DNA of 47,240 nucleotides, taken from NCBI GenBank assembly GCA_001604275.1, contig LVBD01000006.1, positions 1 to 47,240 on the forward strand, given 5' to 3'. This document shows, piece after piece, positions 40,307 to 47,240 of the stretch. Source of the stretch: Spirochaetales bacterium Spiro_02. GTDB lineage: Bacteria > Spirochaetota > Spirochaetia > Sphaerochaetales > Sphaerochaetaceae. A model generated the notes under the pieces. That model was not told the origin of the DNA and ran no database searches. It saw nothing but the letters and a program-made list of their open reading frames with translations. The position numbers and the translations under genes were made by a program. Position 1 is the first letter of the stretch. Every line of letters begins with the position of its first letter.

Positions 40307-41827
40307 TCCGTACAGTTCGATCATTCCATGCAGGCGGTCCAGCATCCAGTCCTGCACCGCATCGGAACGCATCCGCCAGCTCCAGTTGCCCGTACCGCAT
40401 GTCGCGGGGGTATTCATCCGGGCTTCCGCACCGAGCCCCAGGATATCTTGCATCGGAAATATCGCATACTTGGCATGGCTCATCAGGATCGCACGCATCA
40501 TCTGCCAGACCACTTGGTCATCAGGACATTCGAGATACCGTCTGACGACATCCTTGTATTCTTCGGACAGTGCGTCGTACCAGCCACGGCTCGTGTCATT
40601 GTCGTGCGTTCCCGTATACGCTACAGAATTGTAGGCATAGTTATGGGGAAGATATGCGTTCGCAGCATCCAGCCTGCCATCCTTCAGAGCGAAGGCGAAT
40701 TGCAGGACATTCATCCCCGGGAAACCGTTCTCATCCCTCAACCGCTCGACATCAGGCGTGATGACCCCGAGATCCTCGGCGAATACGGGGAGATCTCCCA
40801 ACCGCTTTCGCATTTCCTGGAACAACTCCTTCCCCGGAGCGGCGACCCACTTGCCGTGCATGGCGGTCGTTTCGCCTGCGGGAACTTCCCAGTAGGCTGC
40901 GAAACCACGGAAATGGTCGATCCTGACGATATCGGTCAGCCGAAGCGAGGCCTGCATCCTGCGGAGCCACCATGCGAAGCGTTCTTTCTCATGTTCAGGC
41001 CAATCATAGACAGGATTCCCCCAGAGCTGTCCCTCCGCGGAAAATCCATCTGGAGGAACTCCGCTGGACGCCTTCTGCCTGCCCTGTGCGTCGATCTTGA
41101 GCAAATGACGGTTGCTCCAAGCATCGACGCTATCCGGTGCGACGAAGATCGGAATATCCCCCACCAACTTGATCGAACGGTCATTCGCATACCGGCGCAA
41201 CGCATCCCATTGTGAGAAGAAGAAGTACTGAAGGACCTTCCACCGGACCATGCCATCGGCTTCCCGTTTTTTCCACGCCTCCAGCGCAGCGGGTTCCCGC
41301 ATCGCGATATCCTTGTCCCATGTCAAAAACCATCGGGAGTCGGAGAAATGGGAGCATAGTACCTGATACAGCGCATAATCATCGAGCCACCAGGAATTCT
41401 CGGAACAGAATTCCTCGAACCGCCGCTTCTCCGCAGCTTTATCCGGCACAGTAGCGGCTTTGGCAAGAAACGCCTCGGCGGCTTTCATCAGCAACGGCTC
41501 CTTCCAAGCCCGGACAGAACCGTAGTCGACACGGTCGGGATCGAACGAAGGCGCGGCGAAAAGATCCCCGACGTCGAGCAATCCGTCGAACAGCAGCGTA
41601 CGCAGGTCGATGAGCAGTTCATTCCCCGCGAACGATGATCTCGCCGCATATGGGGAGTCTCCATAACCCGTCGGGCCAAGAGGAAGCATCTGCCAGAGGG
41701 TGATTCCGGTACGCGCCATCGTATCGATGAAGGTCCTGGCTTCTTCGCCAAGATCCCCGATGCCGTACGGGCTCGGAAAGGATGTAGGGTGCATCAGCAC
41801 GCCGCAATGACGTAGTTGTCTATTCAT
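40289..41827 (-). CDS. malQ: 4-alpha-glucanotransferase (amylomaltase)
   Basis: A 512-residue GH77 enzyme that transfers maltodextrin segments between glucans. MHPTSFPSPYGIGDLG, LPLGPTGYGDSPYAARSSFAGN, the nucleophile Asp in IVRIDHFRGF, the acid Glu in VFAEDLGVI, and GTHDNDTSRGW are all present. The length is normal for bacterial MalQ. The ATG at 41827 lies 7 nt after TATGAT and has no Shine-Dalgarno sequence; an ATG at 41839 lies inside that -10 box. It is divergent from carD and has no other maltose genes beside it. Confidence 0.95.
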   Translation of the reverse strand: MNRQLRHCGVLMHPTSFPSPYGIGDLGEEARTFIDTMARTGITLWQMLPLGPTGYGDSPYAARSSFAGNELLIDLRTLLFDGLLDVGDLFAAPSFDPDRVDYGSVRAWKEPLLMKAAEAFLAKAATVPDKAAEKRRFEEFCSENSWWLDDYALYQVLCSHFSDSRWFLTWDKDIAMREPAALEAWKKREADGMVRWKVLQYFFFSQWDALRRYANDRSIKLVGDIPIFVAPDSVDAWSNRHLLKIDAQGRQKASSGVPPDGFSAEGQLWGNPVYDWPEHEKERFAWWLRRMQASLRLTDIVRIDHFRGFAAYWEVPAGETTAMHGKWVAAPGKELFQEMRKRLGDLPVFAEDLGVITPDVERLRDENGFPGMNVLQFAFALKDGRLDAANAYLPHNYAYNSVAYTGTHDNDTSRGWYDALSEEYKDVVRRYLECPDDQVVWQMMRAILMSHAKYAIFPMQDILGLGAEARMNTPATCGTGNWSWRMRSDAVQDWMLDRLHGMIELYGRTGKA

Positions 41828-41834
41828 GCGAAAA

Positions 41835-41840
41835 ATCATA
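41835..41840 (-). promoter_or_regulatory. malQ -10 box (leaderless geometry)
   Basis: On the - strand TATGAT (41835-41840) ends 7 nt before the ATG at 41827. I see no convincing -35 box, so this is weaker than the others. Confidence 0.4.
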
Positions 41841-41876
41841 CCGCAAACGAAGTATTTTTACTATATAATGCGTACC

Positions 41877-41905
41877 TTGTGTTTACCCCGAATCTGGAGT
41901 ATACT
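41877..41905 (+). promoter_or_regulatory. carD promoter (leaderless geometry)
   Basis: TTGTGT (41877-41882), a 17-bp spacer and TATACT (41900-41905) end 6 nt before the ATG at 41912. A GGAG at 41896-41899 overlaps the promoter and is too far from the ATG to act as a normal Shine-Dalgarno sequence. Confidence 0.65.
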
Positions 41906-41911
41906 CTAGAC

Positions 41912-42415
41912 ATGAATTCTTCCGAGGCGTCCGCACAGTTTTCCGTCAATGACCATGTCGTGTATCCTCTTCAAGGTGTAGGCACCATACAACGCATCGA
42001 GGAAAGAAAGTTCCGAGGTGTGGCGACGTTGTATTATGTCATCTACCTGGAGATTTCCGACATGACGGTCATGATTCCCGTCGACAAAGCGAAGGAAATG
42101 GGAATCCGCGGAATCGTTGCGCAGGAAGAAGCGAAGAAAGCGATCGATTCAATCTCCAGCAAGTACGAACCCATGCCGGTGGACTGGAAGGCACGATATC
42201 AGATGAATGTGGATCTGCTCAAGCAAGGTTCCATCGCTTCGATCGCGAAAGTCGTCCAGACACTCTACCATCGGAGCAAGATCAAGGAACTGCCGGTACA
42301 GGAACGCAAGCTGTACGATAGCGCGCTGCGGCTTCTGATCGACGAATCATCGTTCGCGCTCGGCAAAGACAAAAGCGAGATCGAGATGATGGTCTTCTCC
42401 AGATTGGAGAAATGA
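41912..42415 (+). CDS. carD: CarD-family transcriptional regulator
   Basis: A 167-residue CarD/CdnL-type protein. The N-terminal RNA polymerase-interacting domain (FSVNDHVVYPLQGVGTIQRIEERKFRGVATLYYVIYLE, PVDKAKEMGIRGI) is followed by a helical C-terminal domain with the usual LYHRSK and KLYDSALRLLIDE segments. CarD binds the beta subunit and stabilises open promoter complexes, notably at rRNA promoters, without sequence-specific DNA contacts. It shares an operon with ispD-ispF, an order also seen in Clostridia and spirochaetes. The start at 41912 is supported by the domain edge and the promoter. Confidence 0.93.
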   Translation: MNSSEASAQFSVNDHVVYPLQGVGTIQRIEERKFRGVATLYYVIYLEISDMTVMIPVDKAKEMGIRGIVAQEEAKKAIDSISSKYEPMPVDWKARYQMNVDLLKQGSIASIAKVVQTLYHRSKIKELPVQERKLYDSALRLLIDESSFALGKDKSEIEMMVFSRLEK

Positions 42416-43254
42416 CAGTGGGCTTTCCGTTGCACGCCGCAATCGTCACAGCGGCAGGTTCCAGCATCCGTTTCAACGATGATCAATCCGACGCTCCCGT
42501 AAAGAAAGAGTTCCTTTCTATCGAAGGACATACTGTCTTGTCCCGGGCGGTCAGGCCATTCCTCGCTATCCCCGGATGCACGGCGATAGTTGTTACGTGC
42601 GCCGAAGGGTCCGCGGAGGAGACGGCTGTCGCATTGGAAGATCTGCTCGATCAGAACGAAATACCGATCATGATCATCCAAGGGGGAAGCACCAGGCAGG
42701 AATCGGTCAGGAAAGGGCTGGAGCAACTGGCGACCATGTCGCTTCCGATCCGCTATGTGGCTATCCATGATGGAGCGAGGCCATGGGTGACGCCCGAACT
42801 GATCATCAGCACGCTTGCTACGGCGACGGTCTTCGGAGGGGCCGTACCCGCTATTCCCATCGTCGATGCATTGAAACGGATCGATGAAAACGGAATGGTC
42901 GTCGAACACCTCGTACGATCCGGGATGGTCGCAGTCCAGACCCCGCAGATATTCGAATATCCGAAAATTCTGGAAGCGCATCGCGATGCGGTTCGGCCGG
43001 AGAAACAATATGTCGACGATACGGAAATCTATGCCGATTTCGGCGGTTCGGTCGGAATCAGCGAGGGGGATCCGGAGAATAGGAAAGTGACATGGCTGCA
43101 GGACATTCCGGATGCCCAGCGGCAGATCATCGAATACCGGTTGGTCAGGGAAAAGGCGAAAAGTCAGGCAGGCGCCCAGCATGCGTTCCGTGCGGCGTGG
43201 GCCGAAGCGAAAGCGCAGGCCATCGCCGCACGGACCGTTCCACAGCAGGCATGA
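42412..43254 (+). CDS. ispD: 2-C-methyl-D-erythritol 4-phosphate cytidylyltransferase
   Basis: A 280-residue MEP-pathway enzyme that makes CDP-methylerythritol. AAIVTAAGSSIRF with downstream KKEFL, QGGSTRQESVRKGL, VAIHDGARPWV and VQTPQIF match the IspD family. It is about 50 residues longer than usual because of an Ala/Lys-rich C-terminal helix (from about 240). The ATG overlaps the carD stop (ATGA). ispF follows after 17 bases, so two non-consecutive steps of the pathway are encoded together. Confidence 0.93.
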   Translation: MTVGFPLHAAIVTAAGSSIRFNDDQSDAPVKKEFLSIEGHTVLSRAVRPFLAIPGCTAIVVTCAEGSAEETAVALEDLLDQNEIPIMIIQGGSTRQESVRKGLEQLATMSLPIRYVAIHDGARPWVTPELIISTLATATVFGGAVPAIPIVDALKRIDENGMVVEHLVRSGMVAVQTPQIFEYPKILEAHRDAVRPEKQYVDDTEIYADFGGSVGISEGDPENRKVTWLQDIPDAQRQIIEYRLVREKAKSQAGAQHAFRAAWAEAKAQAIAARTVPQQA

Positions 43255-43271
43255 CAAGGAGATCCAACGGC

Positions 43272-43769
43272 ATGAAGATTGGTACTGGTTGGGACATACA
43301 TAGGCTCGTTCCTGGAAGGCGACTACTGATCGGGGGCGTCGAGGTACCTGCGGAAAAAGGAGAGGATGGACATTCCGATGGAGATGCGTTGATCCATGCG
43401 CTCATCGACGCGCTGTTCGGTGCACTCTCTTTGGGAGATATCGGAAGCCATTTCCCCTCCGACGATGCAAAATGGAAGGATTCCGACAGCATGCATCTCC
43501 TTGCGTCGGCCTTGAAAGAAATCGACGGAAACAGAATCGTCAATATCGATTCTACGGTCATTCTCCAAACTCCGAGGCTTCGAGAATACATCAATGCTAT
43601 CAGGATTTCGATCGCCGAAGCTTGTTCCCTCCCGATCGACCGCGTATCGGTCAAAGCGAAGACCGCCGAACATCTGTTGGGAGAATTGGGAACCGGGGAC
43701 GCCATTTGCGCCCAGGTATCGGTATTGATCGCAGAGGGGCCGGACGTCCCGCAGTCCGACTGGCTATGA
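43272..43769 (+). CDS. ispF: 2-C-methyl-D-erythritol 2,4-cyclodiphosphate synthase
   Basis: A 165-residue trimeric zinc enzyme of the MEP pathway. The metal-binding DIHRL pair at the N-terminus, GHSDGDALIHALIDALFGALSLGDIGSHFPSDD and the later KAKTAEHLLGELG are family signatures. The start reads KIGTGWDIH, where most IspF have GxGYDxH. AAGGAG lies about 10 nt upstream of 43272; an ATG at 43251 overlaps the ispD stop but adds residues outside the family. A terminator follows. Confidence 0.94.
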   Translation: MKIGTGWDIHRLVPGRRLLIGGVEVPAEKGEDGHSDGDALIHALIDALFGALSLGDIGSHFPSDDAKWKDSDSMHLLASALKEIDGNRIVNIDSTVILQTPRLREYINAIRISIAEACSLPIDRVSVKAKTAEHLLGELGTGDAICAQVSVLIAEGPDVPQSDWL

Positions 43770-43788
43770 CGGCAAGCAAAAGCAAAGA

Positions 43789-43829
43789 AAGAAGGATGAC
43801 CGCCCTCCCGGCGGCCTTCCTTCTTTTTT
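43789..43829. terminator. Bidirectional terminator between ispF and the P-loop gene
   Basis: An outer stem AAGAAGG/CCTTCTT and an inner stem CCGCC/GGCGG around CTCCC are separated by a small internal loop. On the + strand TTTTTT follows, and on the - strand a T-rich tract follows. It serves the convergent carD-ispD-ispF unit and the P-loop gene. Confidence 0.85.
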
Positions 43830-43844
43830 CATATTCTCATCGGA

Positions 43845-44552
43845 TTACTCGGAGATGAGCATCGTCTTGGGATCCAATGTCACCCTCATCGGTTTTTCGC
43901 ATACGACGCCATGGTCCTTGACCACTGTCATGATGACTTTATCGTTCTCTTCGCTATACCGAAGTCCGACCAGGACATCGATCATATCGAGATACTTGTT
44001 CATGGTGTTCGGCACCCCATAAACATCATACTCCACATTCGAACGAACTGGAGAGACGGAGAACCAGACTTCGAGGTTCATGTCCTTGGCGAACTGCTTG
44101 ATCTTCCGTACATCGTCTTCGGTGGCGATCGTCAGTTTATATCCGTCGAACAGAATCGTATCCGCCTGGAACGAACCGTGCTGGATCAACGTTGTCAGAC
44201 TGGACAGGACTTTGTCGATGGTGACGTTTTCCTGACTGAAATTCATTACCACCCGATTTGAAAGGATATTGTTGTATACGGATGCGGCGTCGTCGAGAGA
44301 ACGACCTTCGGAAATTTCCCGGAATACCTCCTTGTACCAGTTGATCACATGCTCTACATTGCCGGAGAAAGAGACATGGATGATATGTTCGCCTCTGAAA
44401 AGCTTGTCGGTGGCCAGATGCACGAGGCATGCTGTCTTGCCGACCCCATGACGGGAGACCAGAACGCCGAGATTTCCCCGCCCTAGGCCTCCGTCGATGG
44501 ACTCTTCAAAGACGCGCAACGGGCTTAATTTGTTTAACTCTTGAATTTCCAT
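43845..44552 (-). CDS. P-loop ATPase of the RecA/KaiC-like type, unknown function
   Basis: A 235-residue protein with a nucleotide-binding loop LVSRHGVGKTACLVHLA (Ser replaces the usual first Gly/Ala of Walker A), a Walker B-like strand DTILFDGYKL, and RecA-like segments HIIHVSFSGNVEHVINWYKEVF and IDVLVGLRYSE. It probably hydrolyses or senses ATP, and I do not recognise a named family. The ATG at 44552 is 8 nt after GGAGG; an upstream GTG at 44561 is less likely. It stands alone between two terminators. Confidence 0.65.
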   Translation of the reverse strand: MEIQELNKLSPLRVFEESIDGGLGRGNLGVLVSRHGVGKTACLVHLATDKLFRGEHIIHVSFSGNVEHVINWYKEVFREISEGRSLDDAASVYNNILSNRVVMNFSQENVTIDKVLSSLTTLIQHGSFQADTILFDGYKLTIATEDDVRKIKQFAKDMNLEVWFSVSPVRSNVEYDVYGVPNTMNKYLDMIDVLVGLRYSEENDKVIMTVVKDHGVVCEKPMRVTLDPKTMLISE

Positions 44553-44585
44553 ATGCAGCACCTCCGAGTTATATGCTTGTTCAAG

Positions 44586-44594
44586 ATTATACCA
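44586..44594 (-). promoter_or_regulatory. Extended -10 promoter for the P-loop gene
   Basis: On the - strand TGGTATAAT (44586-44594) is an extended -10 with a perfect hexamer. No clear -35 is seen. The leader of about 30 nt contains GGAGG. Confidence 0.55.
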
Positions 44595-44729
44595 TGAAAC
44601 GCCACGACAAGGAGAAAATGTTTCTGATTCGCAACAAATGAGGATACTGTCAACATTTACAGCCCCGAAACCCGCCGCAGGATACAGAAGAACCGCGAGC
44701 CATCCCTACATGAATAATGGCATTGAATG

Positions 44730-44760
44730 AAAAAAAGGTCTCGCACTTGGCGAGACCTTT
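44730..44760 (-). terminator. Rho-independent terminator of fusA
   Basis: On the - strand AAAGGTCTCG (44760-44751) pairs with CGAGACCTTT (44743-44734) around a 7-nt loop, followed by further T residues from the run at 44730-44736. It lies about 20 bases after the fusA stop. Confidence 0.9.
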
Positions 44761-44780
44761 TCCACTGTCGTGAGGAGAGG

Positions 44781-46895
44781 TTATTTCCCCTGCTCCTTCC
44801 TGCGCTTTTCCTGATACTCTTTCTTGAGTTCGTCGGAAACGCTGGAGGGAACGCGTCCATATTTGGCAAGTTCCATGGTGAACTCCGCCTTGCCTTGGGT
44901 CAACGAACGGAGAACCGTGGAATAGCCGAACATTTCGGAAAGCGGAACCTCGGCATCGACCTGACACATGTTGTGGTCCTCGGTCGAACTGACAATGATG
45001 CCACGGCGCTGGTTGATGCTTCCAAAGATATTTCCTTGGAATTCGGAGGGCCCCTCCACCTCGACCTTCATGATCGGTTCGAGGATCGCAGGCTTCGCTT
45101 TCTCGTACGCATCACGGAACGCACCGATCGCCGCGGTCTGGAACGCCATGTCGGACGAGTCGACCGGATGCCAGGCTCCATCGTTGATGACGCAGCGCAC
45201 GCCGACGACAGGAAAGCCGATCTGGGATCCTTTCTTCATGGCAGCCTGGAAACCCTTGTCGCAGGACGGGATGTACTCATTGGGAATCGCGCCGCCTTTG
45301 ATTTCATCGACGAACTCATATTCCTTCATGTCCTCGCCATCGGCAGGCGGTTCGATCGGCTCGATGTACCCGGCCACACGTGCGTACTGGCCGGAACCTC
45401 CGGTCTGCTTCTTGTGCGTGTAGTTGAAGTCCGCACGCTGAGTGATCGCCTCACGGTACGCCACTTCCGGCTGGCCGACGGTAACCTCCGCCTTGTACTC
45501 TCGCTTCATCCGTTCGATGTAGACATCAAGATGCAACTCGCCCATTCCCTGGATGATCGTCTGGTTCGATTCCGGATCAACATAGGTATGGAACGTCGGA
45601 TCCTCCTTGGAGAAGCGGTTGAGCGCCTTCGCCATGTTGTCGGCGGACTTCTTGTCTACCGGAGAGATCGCCAGACTGATGACCGGATTCGGGACGTACA
45701 TAGAACTCATCGTGTAGTTCAGGCTCGGAGCGCAGAACGTATCGCCGCTGGCGCATTCGATGCCGAACAGAGCGGCGATTTCACCGCATCCGCATTCGGT
45801 GATGTCCTCCATCTCAGAAGCGTGCATCTTGATCAGACGTCCGACCTTGAACTTCTTGCGGGTCCTGGTATTGTACAGCTCATCCCCTTTCTTGATCTTC
45901 CCCTGATAGATGCGGATATATGTCAACTGGCCGTACTGTCCGTCCTCAAGCTTGAACGCAAGGATGACGGGAGGCATGTCTTCGTCCGCCTTTAGGACGA
46001 CAGGCTCTTCGTTCCTGTCGATATCCAGCGCGATGTTCGTGACTTCGGTCGGATCAGGCAGATAGGACAACACGCCGTCGAGCAAGGGCTGGATACCCTT
46101 GTTCTTGTATGCCGACCCCATGAAAACCGGACACAGCTCCAACGCGATGGTTCCCTTGCGGATCGCGGCGCGAATCAAATCCTCGGTGACAGCATCTTCC
46201 AGCATCGCCTCCATCAGCTCATCGCTGAACATGGAAACGGCGTCAAGCATCTCCTCACGCTTCTCCTGAGCCTCATCGAGCAACTCGGCGGGAATCTCGG
46301 TTTCGCGTACCTGATCGCGGTTCGGACCTTCGTCGAAATAGAGAGCCTTCATGGAAATCAAGTCGACGACGCCCTCAAGCCGATCCTCGAGCCCGATGGG
46401 AATCTGCATCAGAACGGCGTTCAGACCGAGCTTGTCGATCAGCTGTTGCTTGACGCGGTATGGATTCGCGCCGGTACGGTCGCATTTGTTGATGAACGCG
46501 ATGCGAGGAACATGATAGCGCTTCATCTGTCGGTCGACGGTAATGGACTGGGACTGTACGCCGCCGACCGAGCACAGGACCAGGATCGCTCCATCAAGAA
46601 CGCGTAGCGACCGTTCGACCTCGATGGTGAAGTCGACGTGTCCCGGAGTGTCGATGACATTGACCTGATAGCCTTTCCACGACACGTTGGTCGCGGCGGA
46701 AGCAATGGTGATTCCACGTTCCCGCTCCAATTCCATGCTGTCCATCGTGGCGCCGACGCCATCTTTGCCACGGACTTCGTGGATTGCATGTATCTTGTTA
46801 CAGTAATACAGGATACGTTCAGAAAGTGTCGTTTTTCCTGAGTCAATATGGGCGCTGATACCGATATTTCTCATTTTGTGCAATTCAGTGATCAT
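44781..46895 (-). CDS. fusA: Elongation factor G, mitochondrial/spirochaete EFG1 type
   Basis: A 704-residue translational GTPase that moves tRNAs and mRNA through the ribosome. G1 is AHIDSGKTT (Ser where canonical EF-G has Ala), G2 lies in RERGIT, G3 is DTPGHVDF and G4 is NKCD. Domains II to V follow with [11 protein letters not shown]. The stretch [35 protein letters not shown] is closer to mitochondrial EFG1 than to Escherichia coli EF-G, as known for spirochaete and planctomycete spdEFG1. In those groups a second EF-G handles recycling, so a partner gene should exist elsewhere. GAGAGG lies 7 nt before the ATG. Confidence 0.93.
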   Translation of the reverse strand: MITELHKMRNIGISAHIDSGKTTLSERILYYCNKIHAIHEVRGKDGVGATMDSMELERERGITIASAATNVSWKGYQVNVIDTPGHVDFTIEVERSLRVLDGAILVLCSVGGVQSQSITVDRQMKRYHVPRIAFINKCDRTGANPYRVKQQLIDKLGLNAVLMQIPIGLEDRLEGVVDLISMKALYFDEGPNRDQVRETEIPAELLDEAQEKREEMLDAVSMFSDELMEAMLEDAVTEDLIRAAIRKGTIALELCPVFMGSAYKNKGIQPLLDGVLSYLPDPTEVTNIALDIDRNEEPVVLKADEDMPPVILAFKLEDGQYGQLTYIRIYQGKIKKGDELYNTRTRKKFKVGRLIKMHASEMEDITECGCGEIAALFGIECASGDTFCAPSLNYTMSSMYVPNPVISLAISPVDKKSADNMAKALNRFSKEDPTFHTYVDPESNQTIIQGMGELHLDVYIERMKREYKAEVTVGQPEVAYREAITQRADFNYTHKKQTGGSGQYARVAGYIEPIEPPADGEDMKEYEFVDEIKGGAIPNEYIPSCDKGFQAAMKKGSQIGFPVVGVRCVINDGAWHPVDSSDMAFQTAAIGAFRDAYEKAKPAILEPIMKVEVEGPSEFQGNIFGSINQRRGIIVSSTEDHNMCQVDAEVPLSEMFGYSTVLRSLTQGKAEFTMELAKYGRVPSSVSDELKKEYQEKRRKEQGK

Positions 46896-47240
46896 CTAGT
46901 AACCTCTCAACAGAAAACTTCTTGTACAGCCGGTAGCGACTGAATCGCATCCGGCACCAATTCACATCTATCTCCAAACCAGGCCTATAGTAACCGTCAC
47001 AGAAGAACAGTCCGGTTCCGAAGCGGAATCATTGACGCATCCGCTATCGCTCCCCTCCGCACCGCTCAGCTACCCTGAGGAAGTCCTTTTGGATCCTTCC
47101 ATGTAATTCAGAGCAAAAATCAATGAATTGCAGGGATTTAGCCGACGGAACACGCTAGTGGCCCAGCGTACAGACCGACATAATAGTACATCGTCCCAAT
47201 TTGTTCAATCCGTTCTGTATGAGATACTTGTGAATTTTTC
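46896..47240 (-). other. 345-bp gene-free region upstream of fusA, possible long leader
   Basis: No open frame of interest is seen. On the - strand a promoter at 47180-47208 would start transcription near 47173, about 275 nt before the fusA ATG. The interval contains short self-complementary stretches such as TTCCG-CTT-CGGAA (near 47015-47027). It could be a structured fusA leader or a small RNA followed by a nearer fusA promoter. It matches no riboswitch or structural RNA that I recognise. Confidence 0.45.
47180..47208 (-). promoter_or_regulatory. Sigma-70-type promoter upstream of fusA
   Basis: On the - strand TTGAAC (47203-47208) and TATTAT (47180-47185) are separated by exactly 17 bp. 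It points toward fusA across a gene-free interval. Confidence 0.55.

Noticed and set aside
1-47240. Sigma-54 -24/-12 promoters, given that rpoN is present
   Set aside because: Scanning by eye for GGCAC-N5-TTGC-type sites gave no convincing example upstream of any gene.

Overview
The window reads as a GC-rich chromosome segment of a diderm, host- or sediment-associated anaerobe, most probably a spirochaete (Sphaerochaeta/Treponema side). The evidence is the combination of a mitochondrial/spirochaete-type EF-G1, CarD, an RseC-like protein, lipoprotein-type LptC/LptA homologues, RpoN next to HPr kinase and HPr, and typical spirochaetal signal peptides ending in VFASGQ. The fatty-acid genes have the Firmicutes order, which fits the clostridial-type gene content known in Sphaerochaeta. 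No taxonomic search could be run. No gene is cut by either window edge, and I see no rRNA, tRNA, CRISPR array or prophage.

Layout. (a) 0.4-9.9 kb: one long + strand type II fatty-acid synthesis operon, acpP-fabK-fabD-fabG-fabF-accB-fabZ-accC-accD-accA, followed by a medium-chain-type acyl-CoA ligase whose 3' end runs into an 11-bp tandem repeat. fabH is absent from the cluster. (b) 10.2-22.4 kb: accessory region with a PAS-GGDEF protein, an HxlR regulator divergent from an NAD(P)-binding protein, a LysR regulator divergent from a YeiH-type sulfate exporter, a NusG_II-domain protein, a polar amino-acid ABC transporter, an intact but apparently catalytically dead IS4-superfamily transposase-like gene under a 33-bp palindrome, a DUF6176/FeoC-like pair, and a GH3 glycosidase coupled to DUF4186. 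The GH3 start looks frameshifted at a C8 tract. (c) 22.5-31.4 kb: ymdB-like, rseC-like, then lptC-lptA-lptB-rpoN-hpf and hprK-ptsH-lexA-holA. This joins LPS transport, sigma-54, ribosome hibernation, carbon-catabolite signalling, SOS control and the replication clamp-loader delta subunit. (d) 31.4-40.3 kb: an HD-domain protein, uvrC divergent from a spore-photoproduct-lyase-like radical SAM protein, a solitary E2-type acyltransferase-fold protein, a DUF3267 membrane protein with thyX, and rsmE divergent from an oligopeptide-binding protein. (e) 40.3-47.2 kb: malQ divergent from carD-ispD-ispF, a P-loop protein, and fusA with a possible long leader.

The most striking cross-cutting signal is promoter architecture. 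For about ten transcription units (17581, 22427, 22542, 23895, 33765, 33868, 38538, 38662, 41827, 41912) a recognisable -10 hexamer ends exactly 6-8 nt before the ATG. Eight of these have a TTGnnn -35 box 17-18 bp further upstream, and none has a well-placed Shine-Dalgarno sequence. Transcription would then start at or next to the A of the start codon, giving leaderless mRNAs. Operon-internal genes and several other first genes keep good AGGAGG-type sites. The same rule supplies the GH3 gene with a start codon in a different frame from its enzyme body, which is the main support for the C8 frameshift.
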